Shown here piece after piece: positions 42,805 through 54,829 of a stretch of DNA of 64,000 bases. The stretch's first letter is position 1. The number at the start of each line of letters is the position of its first letter. The notes below the pieces were generated by a model that was given only the letters and a program-made list of their open reading frames with translations, made no database searches and had not been told where the DNA came from. Position numbers and translations under genes: made by a program. The DNA comes from Agarophyton chilense (lineage: Eukaryota; Rhodophyta; Florideophyceae; Gracilariales; Gracilariaceae), in NCBI GenBank assembly GCA_030374765.1, contig JARGXX010000080.1, positions 496,001 through 560,000 on the forward strand, written 5' to 3'.

Positions 42805-42900
42805 TGTCAAACAGCATTACAGTCAAGAGAACAGTACATAAGAGATACGACGACGATAGCGAAGTAAACAGAGAGAGAGAGGTAGTGCCTTCCACTCACA
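42805..42900 (+). repeat. 5' LTR of the Copia element, 96 bp
   Basis: Runs TGTCAAACAGCATTAC to TTCCACTCACA. Compared with the 3' LTR it lacks 45 bp between two copies of GTCAAAC. LTRs this short are at the low end for Copia. Confidence 0.93.
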
Positions 42901-42904
42901 GGTT

Positions 42905-43784
42905 ATGGTCCCATTCGCTGCCACTGCCGCAAACCTGAATATTCACCACACCCCGCTCCAACACGGATCCCCACCAACTCCGCCTGGCACGCCGCCTCGG
43001 CCGTGAACTCCGCCGAGATCCAGAAATACAAGAACTATACACCAACGCCATCAGTACATCCCAAGACAACCACACACCCGTCGACACAACACAATTCATC
43101 ACTTCATCCCCAATCACAATAGACCACGATAAACCTCACAAAATCCCCGATCTGGACACTTCTAACTATGCCTTATGGTTTCTGGCATTGAAAATCTACG
43201 AAGCAACGGTAGACGCCCTACTACATCTGCAAGGCAATCCACTACCACCCATGGACCAGGCACAACTCAAAAACTTTGAGATGAAAAAGAATCGCCTCCT
43301 TTCAGCTGTTCTCAGAAGCGTATCCATCGAAATTCTAGGACTCCTCCTAGTGCCCGACGAGGAGCCAACGCCACATGACCTAATTCAAGATATCATCAAA
43401 CACATCAACCAAACTACAAAGGAGGATCACCAATTTCTAAAAACCGAAGCAGAGAGCATCGAGCTGCAAGACATCACGAACGTAGAAGCCTGCTTCAAAG
43501 AGTACTTGGCGGTACACAAGAAGATGGTTGCAGCCCGATACCCCAACATAGCCGAAGAAGACACCACAATCGACTTCATCATACATGGCCTGAAGAAACA
43601 GACGACGCTGACCCCTATCCTAGGTCATATACTCTCCAACAAACCCAGCACGGTGCGAAACTTTATCAGGATTTTTAAATCCCTCAACAACTTATATCAA
43701 CCAGCGCAAGCAGGACCAGCAACAATGCAGACCACCTCTAGATTCACCGGGGACTACGGAGTCCCACGCACGCAATATCACTAA
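42905..43784 (+). pseudogene. gag: Copia gag
   Basis: The ATG at 42905 (MVPFAATAANLNIHH) opens a short frame. After a shift near 42940 the main frame reads RRLGRELRRDPEIQELYTNA, then IPDLDTSNYALWFLALKIYE, a typical Copia gag (UBN2) start, and continues with a helical capsid to LGHILSNKPSTVRNFIRIFK. A TAA at 43782-43784 ends it, but the same frame then carries a Cys/His-rich region (CSYHKALGIRCNHTYSPCKD, then HPKFC), an atypical zinc finger that should belong to gag. The TAA is therefore premature. Confidence 0.8.
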
Positions 43785-43840
43785 CGCACACTCAACAGAC
43801 GACTCCCCTACCCCATACGCCGAGTTTTCCGAAACCAACT

Positions 43841-45805
43841 ATGCTCGTACCACAAAGCACTCGGTATCCGATGCAACCACACATACTCTCCATGCAAGGA
43901 CCAAGGTCACCCCAAATTCTGTGTCGCCGAACCGCAAGCAAACTACATACACGCGAGAGCGGGCCTCCCCCGTACCCCTATCAGCATCAGCCCCAACCAC
44001 TTACACATCACATCTACAACGGCATTCCCGCATCCCAACACCAATCAGACCACACAGCTGACGCAGCAACCGATCCCGAAGCAGACACAGTTGGTACGTT
44101 TGTCCTTGACAGCGGCGCGCACCCCACCCACATCCGCTATTCCCTTTTCCATATGAATCCCCTGACCAACCCCCTCCTAACCCAATCTGCCACCCATCAT
44201 CAGACCCGATGCACGCACAGTGGAACGTTTCAACTGAAGACGAACACCAATAGGACATTCAAAACTCACGCCGTTACAAATCCAGACATCCGTCACAATC
44301 TTCTCTCAGTCAAGGATTTAGCAAGCCGATACGGCCTTGTAGTATTCACACCACACAACAGCTATATAATGGATACATCACACAACCCTCCCGCAACACT
44401 CGCAACGGCACCATGGAAAAATGATCAGTACACACTCGAAGCAGCCACTGTAAACACAGCTCAATCGAGCACCGCACGTGCCATACAATTTAAACACTCT
44501 AAGACCAAACGTGCCAAGAAGACCTCACCAAAGCCTCTAGTCAAACCAGCAGATCCTCCCCCGAAAACAAAAACCCCATCACCCTCCGCACCCCCTCTGA
44601 CTAGCAAACCACACAAAGCCGACTCCACGAACTCTCTACGAAAACTAAGTAATCCCGGTCACTTCCGAACTCCCTCCACCATACAGCTGCAAACGTATGA
44701 CTGGCATATACGCCTTAATCATGCACACCCACAGCAACTGGCACTCACAGCACTACAACGCCTCATACCAACCATGCCGTCAAAAATACCGTCAGACATC
44801 CCCCTCACATGTACTGCATGTGCCCATGCCAAACGCCAACCAGCCCCACACAAACCCAAGCAGCACAATTACCCCACAGGCGCTTATGTTAGCTCGGACA
44901 CATGCGGCAATATCAAACCCACCTCCGTACATGGTAATAATCATATGCTCTTAATTGTTTGCCCAACCAGCAAGTTTGCCATCGCCCACTTCATTAGAGA
45001 CCGAAAGGACATACCTCAGCACATCGACGCAACGCTTCAGCATATCCGTACACATATGGGTCACCCACTTCAAGACTTTCGCAGCGACAATGCCAAAGAA
45101 TACATTTCAAACAAGATGCAAACCATCTACGCGAAACACAAAGTACGACACCACCTCCGAACACCGCATCAACCACAGGAAAACGGCATCGCCGAACGCC
45201 TCAACAAAACCATCATAGAGTCAGTCAGAGCACTACTGAAAACAGCAGACCTAGACAAAGCCTACTGGGAGGACGCAGCCAGAGACACCATCTTGAAGTA
45301 CAACCTACAACATCACACAACGACCAATACATCACCTTACAAATTGTGGTACAACACAACACTCACACTCCAACGCATATTTACATTCGGTCAACTCGGG
45401 ACAATACCGGCTTACGCACCCAAAAAGAAGCTCGAGACAAGAGCAGAACCAGCGCCATACATGTACGCCCTGTCGCTAAACCACATCATGATCCTCAACC
45501 TTAGAACCAACACATACCACCCAATCAGGGCAATGGATTTCCACCCATACCATGCGAAAACAGACTCCACTTCCACCACGTCCACAGCATTCAAAACCAG
45601 ATCGGCACACCAACAGCCCACACCCACAACTATATGCATCAACACGCCTCCACCCGCCAACCTTCCCCAAGCCAGAAAAAACCCAGAAGCAGATCTATGG
45701 CAACACGCACATGATCAGGAACTTCTTATCTCGACAACCATCAAAGCATCAAATGGCTACCCAACGAGTTCAAACCACCACCCGAATCGGTCATCCCCCT
45801 CATGA
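43841..45805 (+). pseudogene. pol: Copia protease and integrase
   Basis: The frame is open for about 650 codons. Protease: VGTFVLDSGAHPTHI with the active DSGA, then HNLLSVKDLASRYGL, the GAG-pre-integrase link. Integrase: zinc finger H...H...C..C (RLNHAHPQQLAL... LTCTACAHAKRQ), first Asp in VSSDTCGNIK, second in FRSDNAKEYIS, Glu in QENGIAERLNKT, with 35 residues between the last two. A long Pro/Thr/Lys-rich spacer (about 44460-44660) precedes the zinc finger. The reading passes into the RT frame through a shift near 45735. Confidence 0.9.
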
Positions 45806-47205
45806 TGCTTTACCGATACAAGAGATCCGCAGAGGGTCACATTATTCAAAGAAAAGCACGTTGTAACCTCCGAGGAGACTTGATGAAACCAGGACTCCAC
45901 TACGACGCAAAGCACACTACAACATACATTGCTGACAGAACCACACAACGCATACTTATTGCTCTTCACGCCACTCACAACATGCCAATGGAGCACTTTG
46001 ACATCAAATCGGCATATCTTCACGAAAATTATCAGCACACACGGCCCATCTATGTTAAAAAGATGCCAAAATTCAACGGCACATTTCGGCACCCAAGCAC
46101 CTACGGACAACTAGTCGGAAATCTCTATGGCTCTCCACCCGCAGCATACTATTACAACCATTGACTTCAAACTTTTCTCACCTCTCTAGGCTTTCAAAGA
46201 TCAGAGCATGACCCATGCCTCTACACACGCCGCACCACCACCGGCAACACGATAGTCAGTACAACCATTGACGACTTTCTCGTATTAGCATCCGATCTGG
46301 AGCATATCGACGACCTATATCAACAGCTTCTTAGGAAATACAAAGTCAAACGACTCGGCCCACCAACCAGATTTCTGAACTGGACAATCACGAGAGGACC
46401 GACAGGAATCCACGTCTCCCAACCGGATGCAATCGACGCAGTCTTAGAACAAACGAACATGAAGCACTGTAGCCCCACGAAGACGCCCTACAACAACCTC
46501 AAAGCCATATATCAACAACCAACCTCGCAGCTGCTTTCATCAGCGGACGCATCAAGATACCGACAAACACTGGGAGAAATCCGGTATATTACCGACAGCA
46601 CCCGTCCCGACATCGCGTACGCCACCAACCGACTTTCCCAACACATGACCAACCCGCAAAAGCACCACGCACAAGCACTCAAAGGCTTACTCCGCTACCC
46701 CAAAGGTACGCGCACGCACGGCCTGTGGTTCCCCTCCAAGAAGAAAAGTAGAAGCACTGACCACCTACTCAACGCATACAGCGATGCGGATTTTGCCAAC
46801 GAGAAGAACAGGAAGTCCATTACCGGAACGGTACAATGTATAAACGACACTCCAATATCGTGGACATCTCGAAAGCAGAACATCGTCGCGTTGTCAACGA
46901 CAGAAGCCGAGTACATAGCGGCCACAGACGCCACCAGACACACAACATGGCTGTACAAACTTATGCGAGACGCGACGGGAGAATCACCACAACCCACACC
47001 TCACTTCATAGACAACCGATCCGCCATTCTCATAGCCGCAAACCAAGCTCCAACAAAACAACGCAAATATATAGATATCCGACATCATTTCCTGCAACAC
47101 CACGTAAGAGCCAACATGATCCAGCTGCACCGAATACCGACGGACGACATGCAAGCCGACATCTTCACCAAACCTCTCAATAGCGACCGCTTCAAACATC
47201 TCTGA
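45802..47205 (+). pseudogene. pol: Copia reverse transcriptase and RNase H, one TGA
   Basis: RT: RYKRSAEGHIIQRKARCNLR, MEHFDIKSAYLHE (catalytic Asp), LVGNLYG, then after an in-frame TGA at 46162-46164 LGFQRSEHDPCLYTRR and TTIDDFLVLASD (the YxDD box, here TIDD). RNase H: NAYSDADFANEKNRKSITG, LSTTEAEYIAATDATRHTTW, HFIDNRSAILIA, YIDIRHHFLQHHV and DIFTKPLNSDRF. The active-site acids and the terminal DxxTKPL box are all present. One stop apart, 468 codons are intact, so the copy is only lightly damaged. Confidence 0.93.
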
Positions 47206-47262
47206 GATACCCTACACATCAGACCAGCATCAAGTTCAAAATGTGCCGCACCAACCGGGGAC

Positions 47263-47403
47263 TGTCAAACACCATCACCCACTCTTGCTGCGCCACATTT
47301 TTCGATACGTCAAACAGCATTACACTCAGGACAACAGTACATAAGAGATACGACGACGATAGCGAAGTAAACAGAGAGAGAGAGGTAGTGCCTTCCACTC
47401 ACA
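47263..47403 (+). repeat. 3' LTR of the Copia element, 141 bp, with polypurine tract before it
   Basis: Begins TGTCAAACACCATCAC, preceded by CCGGGGAC at 47255-47262, a short purine-rich tract in the expected place. Contains a 45-bp segment absent from the 5' LTR. From AGCATTAC to the end it matches the 5' LTR. Confidence 0.93.
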
Positions 47404-47408
47404 GAAAA

Positions 47409-48811
47409 CGTTGGTGGCTCGACGAAAAGAGCCGTTACAGAGCTATCGCGAGTGTATTTATGATAATGTGAAAGGATGAATGTAGGGCATTTTCTTGTTA
47501 TTACCTCTCAAATTTCAGTTTTTTCAAAGCGGTCATGCACTTAGTAAAGTTAGGTTGTAGGCAAATATTGGACACAATGAATAGAAACACCCATAACTTG
47601 GAAAGTACAGATCCGTTTTCTTCATTTAAAACACTGGTATACAAGGGTTTCGGTTTGCTGCTGACTGAAGGATTATTAAAGTTATAGTAGTTATTAAAAT
47701 GCTGTAAATGGACTTCATTGGGCCAGTCAGACACGTTTTCGGAAAACCAAATGAAAAAGAGATGGGAAACGCTTATTACTTTGGCCCAATGAATACAACG
47801 CATCTGTAATAATCTGTAGTATAGACGTCATCAATACCCTTCTATTTTCACCAGAAAACCCTTCCCTAAATTCTTCTTCGCCGTGGCTGCCCATGTGCAA
47901 ACACGCCTCCGCCGTTCTGCACACGGTCAGAACTTGCTCAGATGTACTTGGACGGATATTTTGAAAATTTAGCACGAGCTCTTCGTCATTTTCCGTTGAA
48001 AGTATTGGCGCTGACTAGATTCAAGGCCAAAAGGCGCTCTGCTTCTTTCATACATGTCAAACGGTTTGATTCTGCCGGCTGACGCTTCGCATCATCACTA
48101 GTCTCCTTTTGTCGCATTAGATCAAGTCGCTTTAACGACACATCATTCTGTATTATCAACAAAATTTCAATCCTCATCAGTAGCATCCTCTCAAAAAGCA
48201 GATTTGCGCACTTCCTCTTGACGTTCTATGAATCGTCTTTAAAGTTCTTGCACAGACAAAATCGGACTATCTGTTGCCCTCATCACAGGACGTAGCCCAT
48301 TCAAAAGCCCAATTGCATTCGAATGCCACAACCCGGCCGTTGAAAAACTAGCACACATATTATACACTGTATGTGAAATGACGCATGCGGCTTTTAGTAG
48401 ACTGCAGTAAACAAACATATACACTTTGTATAGTGAAAGCACCATGACACAACCTGCGTTCACCTATTTCACCGTCCCATTGTAGAACGAATACCTACTA
48501 TGCAGTTACTGGAAAACACTGTATATGTCTGCAAAAATGTCATAACAGCCAGAATTGTCGCATTATGTGCAATAAATGCGAATTATATAATGAAGAATAC
48601 AGTTCGTACACAACGATAAAAATTTTAATATTCACACATGTACCAAAAAAACCATTAGCAATATGTATGTACTTACAATAACCCCGAAACAGTATAAAAT
48701 CAAGAAAAATAGTAGAGAGCTGAAAAACATCGCAGATACCTAGCATTCTCGTTAATCTCTACTGGACTCCTCAAATGAAAATGTATTTAATATTACTTTA
48801 CAACATTTCTA
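47409..48811. other. AT-rich intergenic with a TE-type coiled-coil fragment
   Basis: Minus frame 48186-47986 reads MRIEILLIIQNDVSLKRLDL, MRQKETSDDAKRQ and MKEAERLLALNLVSA. This resembles the C-terminal coiled coil of SANT-like transposon ORFs, but it is short and incomplete. The remaining DNA is AT-rich and unassigned. Confidence 0.35.
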
Positions 48812-49348
48812 ATGGCCAATCTATCAAGTTCTGATGCCTCTATTGCCCCAAATATACTATCAGAAGTCCTCCTTAACCGCCAAGCAGAATTGCAAAATTA
48901 TTCACAGCTCCGAACTCTCTCAGACCATGACAATGACATAAATTCCGGACACCACATTTTCGATACTTTTTACGAACAAGAAAGATCAAAAACTATTATG
49001 GAAATGACAAATTTCAATGATGCTAAATTTCAAGAAATTGGAATAATGTATCAGATTATATATTTCAAAATTGGAATACTGTCCGATGGCTAAAATATCT
49101 TCTTCGCCCAAGATGTATTTTTCATGAGTTTTACTGTTTTGAAGCACAGGGAACAGTGGGAGTTTTTATCAAAAAAAATTTTGAGTGAAAACGGCATTAT
49201 TCGAACGCATGCTAACCAGATTTCTTTTATTAACCCTTTTGAACCGGAAAGAATTATGTCTAACGCGCTAGACATATCTTATAGCCAACGAGAGAACAAG
49301 GAAAGGAGCGTTCATTTCGTTGGTGGAAATTGCACTTCAAGAATATAG
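48812..49348 (+). pseudogene. N-terminal fragment of an IS5/Harbinger-like DDE transposase
   Basis: Two plus frames joined by a shift near 49105 read MTNFNDAKFQEIGIMYQIIY and then MSFTVLKHREQWEFLSKKIL, a pattern (FFMxLxVLKHxxxWDFLAKxF) of the helix-turn-helix preceding the DDE domain in transposases I associate with oomycete and algal genomes. It ends near 49348 before any catalytic residue. The family assignment rests on one motif. Confidence 0.4.
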
Positions 49349-49518
49349 ACGTTATTATTAAGGTGCGTGCCGTATCAAGGGCAGAGTGCAGTGCAAAATA
49401 TCAAACAGCGCAGACGACTGCCGAGTTCCCTCTGTCCTGCTCCAACAACAACGGACATCGTCTCGGACGTTGCTTTCTGTTTCCCCTGAACAGACCTCGT
49501 TTTCTAGCCTTAACATCG

Positions 49519-50193
49519 ATGCCACTGCTCATATGGACCAACCCGCACCGTCGGCGCCCCACCACACTTCCCAAAAAGCGTGCTGAAATATCTGAACCAC
49601 AGACTCACGCGCATGACTATGCTTGCGCTCACATGGAAAACCGGTCGCCGCAATGCGACGAAATTTTTCAAAGCATAGCGCACCATCATCAAACAGAAGG
49701 TCAGGCGCATGATGCTTTTAGTGTAACGAACACTTTGAATGGCTCTGACATCAAATCTCACGCATCGAAAGCCTGGCATCTTCACTCACCGACAAGATAT
49801 CTTTGCCGCACCCTTAACGTGCTTGAAGCTTCTGATTTTCAGCAAGTCCGTATGTGTGATGCCAGTACTGTTCCTATCTGCTCCGTCACACTGCATAACG
49901 AAGACGTGGTATGCATCCAGTGTGGCGGTACCCCCTGTTATTGGATGCAAATTGAACCGACGGTTGCAGAGAGGATGTCGTTCGAATTTCCTGGGATCGA
50001 AAGTCACTCGGGTAGGAATAACGAAGCTCGTAAAAGTGCGTACAAACTTTATACGTATGAAAGGCACGGCGTTTTGGGTAACGGTAGGCGTATCAAAGTT
50101 CCGCCGTGTGTTTTGGAGGGAATCAGGAAACTTTGGCCAGATGTTGACGGGGCGTATATGGGTTTCAAGAAGGAGTACTTTACTTTTTTGTAG
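49519..50193 (+). CDS. Cys-motif ORF convergent with the piggyBac transposase
   Basis: The frame is open from 49330; the first ATG is 49519 (MPLLIWTNPHRRRP), giving 224 residues. The N-terminal half is His/Gln/Thr-rich. The C-terminal half carries VCIQCGGTPCYWMQIEPTVA (CxxCxxxPCxW), then ARKSAYKLYTYERHGVLGNG, RRIKVPPCVLEGIRKLWP and DVDGAYMGFKKE. I believe similar PCxW...PPCVxxGIRxxxPxxDGxYxGF proteins occur near DNA transposons in stramenopiles and red algae, but I cannot name the family. The ORF has no internal stop and lies tail-to-tail with, and partly antisense to, the piggyBac frame. It may be an accessory ORF of that element or an unrelated gene. Confidence 0.55.
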   Translation: MPLLIWTNPHRRRPTTLPKKRAEISEPQTHAHDYACAHMENRSPQCDEIFQSIAHHHQTEGQAHDAFSVTNTLNGSDIKSHASKAWHLHSPTRYLCRTLNVLEASDFQQVRMCDASTVPICSVTLHNEDVVCIQCGGTPCYWMQIEPTVAERMSFEFPGIESHSGRNNEARKSAYKLYTYERHGVLGNGRRIKVPPCVLEGIRKLWPDVDGAYMGFKKEYFTFL

Positions 50194-52215
50194 CATCGTG
50201 TCGTTTGCGATGGTCGATCTTGCTTTGTTTCGACGCAATCGCCGAGTTGTGGATAGCACGCTTCGTTTGGCATGATCTACAGCGTGGAAATCCTCAGGTC
50301 TTTTGTCTCTAAAGCGATCATTGAAATGATAGAAAGTGAAGCAGTTCACATGGAAACCTTGCATGCATTCTGTGCATGAATACATTGTGTACCCCCCTCG
50401 CCCTTCCGAGCACGGCAACTTGCACAAATAGCAATGTACGCTTTTCCGGCCTTGCGTTTCAAGCAACATGTGCGATGTGTTATGCATGGTTCCAGGAGCA
50501 GGCGTGGCTGGTGGCAGGGGTAGGGCGTGTGAATGGATTGGAAAAAGGCAAGCTCTCTTCTACTTGTAATTGAGGTGATCGGAGACAAGTTGGAGGATTA
50601 CCCGCTGCTTCAATTGACCAACTTCAATGATGCTCTCCCCATTCGGATAAATTGCTTTTAGCAGTCCATGTGCATTTAGGATGCTTGCGTCTAAAACAAA
50701 TGTCAACATGCTCATTGTAACTCGCCGTTCCTTCCTGACAGTTGCCGAAGTTGATCGCAACTGATCAAACCTGTCAACTCCCTTCATGAATAAGTTGTAC
50801 GCGACGATTACGGAAGGTACGTAAAGGGTTGTACGTCGCAGCGATTCCTCCCCGGTCCATCTTTGGAGCGGGGCGAGGCCATGAACACAACTCACTGCGT
50901 GATCATTTGGCTCTTGAATCCGCGAAGACGGCGTGTCGGAAAGGTCATTTGTGTAAAGTGACACTATTGCGCGATCCTTGAATACAATAAAACCACTGTT
51001 CCTCGTCACCATCAGTGTTGCATGGGCACCCTTCCCCTTCTCAAATACTTGGACGAGACGCCACTCTCCACGACGGGATTGTTTCAAACTTTCAATTGCT
51101 TCTTTTAGAGCCGAGCGGTTTATGCCATCAATATTATTGAACCGGACAGTGCCTAAGACTTTGCACTCCAAGTCTCTAAGTCGCTGTGGTTGCCTGGCGA
51201 GGACGTGCCTGGTATAGAAATTGTCCATTACCATAAGTCTCCCATGCTCTGGCGTCGGATACAGTTGTGTCTGGTGTGCCACTTGGGCACACGAAAGCGC
51301 AGAAGTAGAGCTTTTCTGTACCAGGGATCCGTCAACTGTTCTTTCTACAGCCCCGCTGAGATTTCGGAAAACCTTTGCATAGCGCTGTACTGGACTCTGA
51401 CCGGACCGATTTCCGGAACCATTATCTTGGAAGCTATGAAGATACGCATGTGACCACCCGACAAGTGCGTAGAATCTTATTCCAAACTTGACGGGCTTTC
51501 TTTTCATATAAGATCGAGCTGAGGCATGTCCCTTACACCGGAAAGTGTTCTAATCTAGAGAACTGACCCCAACTGGAACTGCAAGTGTAGCAGCGTTCCG
51601 CGCAAAGTGTTCTAGAACTTGTCTACTGTACCATAGTGGGTCAACCACCGCCAAGTCTGGATTATACATTGCATACAATCGCAGTGCTGCACGTATGTTC
51701 ATGAAGGTATCCCTGCTCATAGTCTTCTGAAAAAAAGGAATACCCAGGAGCCCCGATATATTCCAGTAGTCTGGAAGGCGGTTTAGCCGATGAAAGGAGG
51801 TGGCCAGCTCCAAACCAAGATAGGCTTGCAGCTCATCCATTCGAAGAGGCTTCCTTCGTTTCCCTCGTTTTAGTAGTTGTGTACTAGTCCAAGACCTCAC
51901 TCCTTCCAAAAATGTGTTGTTTAGTAACAAATTGAAGAGACCCAAATCCTTCTTGTGTGCGTAAGCTCGTCTTACAAGCTGTTCTTTGACTAGGTATAAG
52001 ACAATGCATTTCTCCCATTTTGCGCAGTACGGATTGCTCTTGCACAGTTCTTCTTTTCCTACCGCGCCGGATGATGTCACAATAAATTCTTCGCTGTCGT
52101 TTTCATCCCAGTACTCCTGGTTTGCGACTTCAAAGTTGCATTCTTGATTATTCATGAGTGCCGTATTGTCTTCATTTTCGATAACGGTAGGTGAGGAAGA
52201 AGAAGATTGATTCAT
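49786..52215 (-). pseudogene. PiggyBac-type transposase with two in-frame TAG codons
   Basis: From ATG 52215 one minus frame runs without frameshift to 49786 (809 codons), broken only by TAG at 51550-51552 and TAG at 50560-50562. Domains: acidic N-terminus; DELQAYLGLELATSFHRLNR and PDYWN; first catalytic Asp in VGVSSLD, immediately before the first TAG; FRCKGHASARSYMKRKPVKF after it; second Asp in LMVMDNFYTRHVL; third in NLFMKGVDRFDQLRST. After the second TAG comes the Cys-rich domain CYLCKLPCSEGRGGYTMYSC and TECMQGFHVNCFTFYH. All DDD residues are kept. The frame beyond about 50330 shows no conserved motif and is probably read-through antisense to the neighbouring ORF, so the natural end is likely near 50.2-50.3 kb. 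TTAA-flanked ends were not found. Confidence 0.85.
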
Positions 52216-54740
52216 GAAATTTCAAGTTGCTTGAGGCAAGATCACGAAACAGAAATCTCACAGTGGAGAAAAGGCATAGCCATGTTGCCTGGCGGGTTTT
52301 CTAGGGTTTGGTAGGGGTGGTTGAGATGCCATCAGTTCATCAGAGCGCACAATTTAGTGTCACAATAAAAAGGGCCCATACTTTTGTTACGACGTGCATG
52401 TTACGCGAGAAAGGAGAATTGGCGCGTTTTATGTAGCTCATATTGGCTCACTATCGTAACTGTTATTGGCTCAGATTGTAGCTAGGTCAAAAGGATCAGG
52501 AGAGTGCAATATCTTATGTCTATCATGGTAGAGATAACAGAATCAAGTACTTGGCAGGCTGGCATGTGGTTGTGTTTCAGTCTTTTCTTCCTCTATCCAA
52601 TCATGTGCACAGCTTATGTCTATCTGAGTACACATAAGCTTCCAGTTTCAAAAGGGTTAAATGCTAATCATGATTACGAGAAGTTTATAGAGTGTATCAT
52701 CGATTCATAGCCTTAGAGAAATAAAGATCAAGATAAAAAAAGTTTCCAGAATTTTTCTTACGCTGGATAGGCCTGCAATGCTATTTTTCAACAATCGTTT
52801 CGACCGAGCGGTAGTCTAAAAAAACGGAAAAATTATTTCAGTGGATAGCATAAAATAAAATGTTTGAAGACTTAAGTTTCAGTCTTATGCAATGGTTACA
52901 GGCAACTAATTGCACAAAAGCCATATCCGGGTTCAACCTCTGATATTGTTTTTTTTTTTGAAAATAACAATTTCACTGTTCTACAGAAGAGAAAAAAATA
53001 AGAGAATGCAATATAGTGGATAAAGGAATTCATTCAGAGAAACATTTTAGTTTATGGGCTATTCTACTGGACAAAGTATATCAAGGTGCAAATGAACTTA
53101 TCAGAGTTGTTTATGTATTAAAAGGCAATTAAGGGTTTTTTCTCTAGATGCAGAACTGGAGAATAAGAGTATATCTTGAGACTAAATTATTTCGGGCGTC
53201 TTTTACAGTTTTCAGAAATTCTGTCCGATAAGTTCGGGTGGAACCACAATCTTTATTATTGAATGTTTAGTATTTGTGTTGGTCACACCAATATGCACAA
53301 TGGGGCTTATCAGTTATGTAGTAAAGATGCAGTATTCTATCAGCAATTGAAAAATAGGCAATATACATTCGGAAGAAATGTTAAAAAGAAAATGGAGCTG
53401 GCTCAATCAAAATACCGAAATAAGCGCGAGCGCTGCTTGAATACGGTATTTCGCACAGCAACTGGCTCTCATGACAAAAAATTGAGCCGTAAATAAAAAA
53501 ATTGATACTGTGCATTTTCACAATATTTTCGTTGTTACTTGATCTCGTCAATTACGAGGAAGTTTGCTACATATATGATATATAAATGCTTCTAATTTTT
53601 GGTTTTAAATATTTTCTCTATTTTCACTCAAATGAATGGAATATACGTTGAAATCGTGGTTTTGCACATACATGCATCAAAGCAAAATGACATCGTGTAA
53701 AAATAATTGAAACCCCCCAGAACTAACAATTCCCTAAGAGGGGTCACAAACAACCCATAAATGATCTTTCACTCTACGTAGACACCCCTACTGCAGACTA
53801 TAAAAGGTTTCAAACAGCCAAATAATCCTACGTTAATTGCTTGTGAGAATTACGGTATTTGGAGGCTGGGTGTCTTCAGAAATAGAGACTGGAAAAGCAT
53901 AAATACCATATTCTGATTTATTTAAAGCTCTAGAACTTGTACACGTAGATTAGAAAGATAGTCATCATATGTCAATAATACGTTTCTGTCGTTTTTGGTT
54001 AGATATGAAACAGACTCAGCAAATGTAGCTTTCCAATAAACCAAATTCACGGGGTTGATTTTACTTATGCTTTTCTACGTTTTTATCGTTGCGCCTCTCT
54101 GCAAATGTCAAAAGGGTGTTTCTTGCACCCTATCGCCAAGAAATGATAATACATACTTGTTTCTTTTGCGATAGTTATGTAAGTAATAAAACCTGGTGGT
54201 GAGTTACGAAATGAGAATAGAGCATTTCGTGCGAGCAAAGTTGAAAGACATAAAAATTATATGGCCTCCAGCAAATGCTGCTCGACGGAGGATATGCCAT
54301 TGATTGACAAGCGGCGAGAAAGTTCACAAAAACCATTTCTTCAGTGGCAATCAGAGCCACATAACGGCTCTTTTTTTACTTCGTATTGGTAACATGGTAG
54401 CGCAAAGTAGATCTTGGCATATTAATTTTTTGTGCGGTTCTGCGTTAGAGCATACGGTTCTTCACGGCGTCCAGAGCATTACAAAAATTTTGTTCCCGAT
54501 ATTTTGCACCTCGTTGAGGACGGGGCATGTTCTGGTTTGATCTCTGGTTTGTTGATGGGCAACATGGGAAATGGATTATTCGTTTTTTTGGGGTATTCCA
54601 TCACATTGCAATTTGGAATTCGAAAAGCGCGCCAAATGGGTTCCTGACCCTTTTGAATTGGTCTAGGTCATTTGTTTTTAATTCTATCTCTCGGCATCTG
54701 TATGGGACTGTGTCCACGTGTAGTGCGGACGCAGCCGCTC
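52216..54740. other. AT-rich intergenic, no gene recognised
   Basis: 2.5 kb. A plus frame at 53263-53496 (MFSICVGHTNMHNGAYQLCS) and another at 54527-54745 (FDLWFVDGQHGKWIIRFFGV) are possible remnants of transposases but carry no diagnostic motif. The first 200 bp would hold the promoter of the piggyBac gene. Confidence 0.35.
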
Positions 54741-54829
54741 GCTAGCTAAAATATCAGAACCTGCCTTCGAGCGGCAGAATTGAGGGGAAGGAGGGGAATA
54801 AAGAAAAAAGAAAACGAAAGGGTACTCTT

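Larger units (their letters stand above)
42805..47403 (+). mobile_element. Ty1/Copia retrotransposon, 4.6 kb, both LTRs and GAAAA duplication
   Basis: Both LTRs begin TGTCAAAC and end CCACTCACA. GAAAA precedes the left LTR (42800-42804) and follows the right one (47404-47408), a 5-bp target duplication. The internal order is gag, protease, integrase, RT, RNase H, the Copia order (integrase before RT). The shared 75 bp at the end of the LTRs is almost identical (two or three differences), so the insertion is young relative to Gypsy-B. Coding parts carry a few shifts and stops but all domains can be read. The strong C/A bias of the coding strand sets it apart from its surroundings. Confidence 0.95.

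Noticed and set aside
44001-44258. Minus-strand ORFs within the Copia element
   Set aside because: They are antisense to protease and gag motifs, and C/A-biased coding DNA leaves the other strand open by chance.
49340-52480. TTAA-flanked piggyBac termini
   Set aside because: A TTAA occurs near 49355, but I found no inverted partner on the right side, so element ends are not called.
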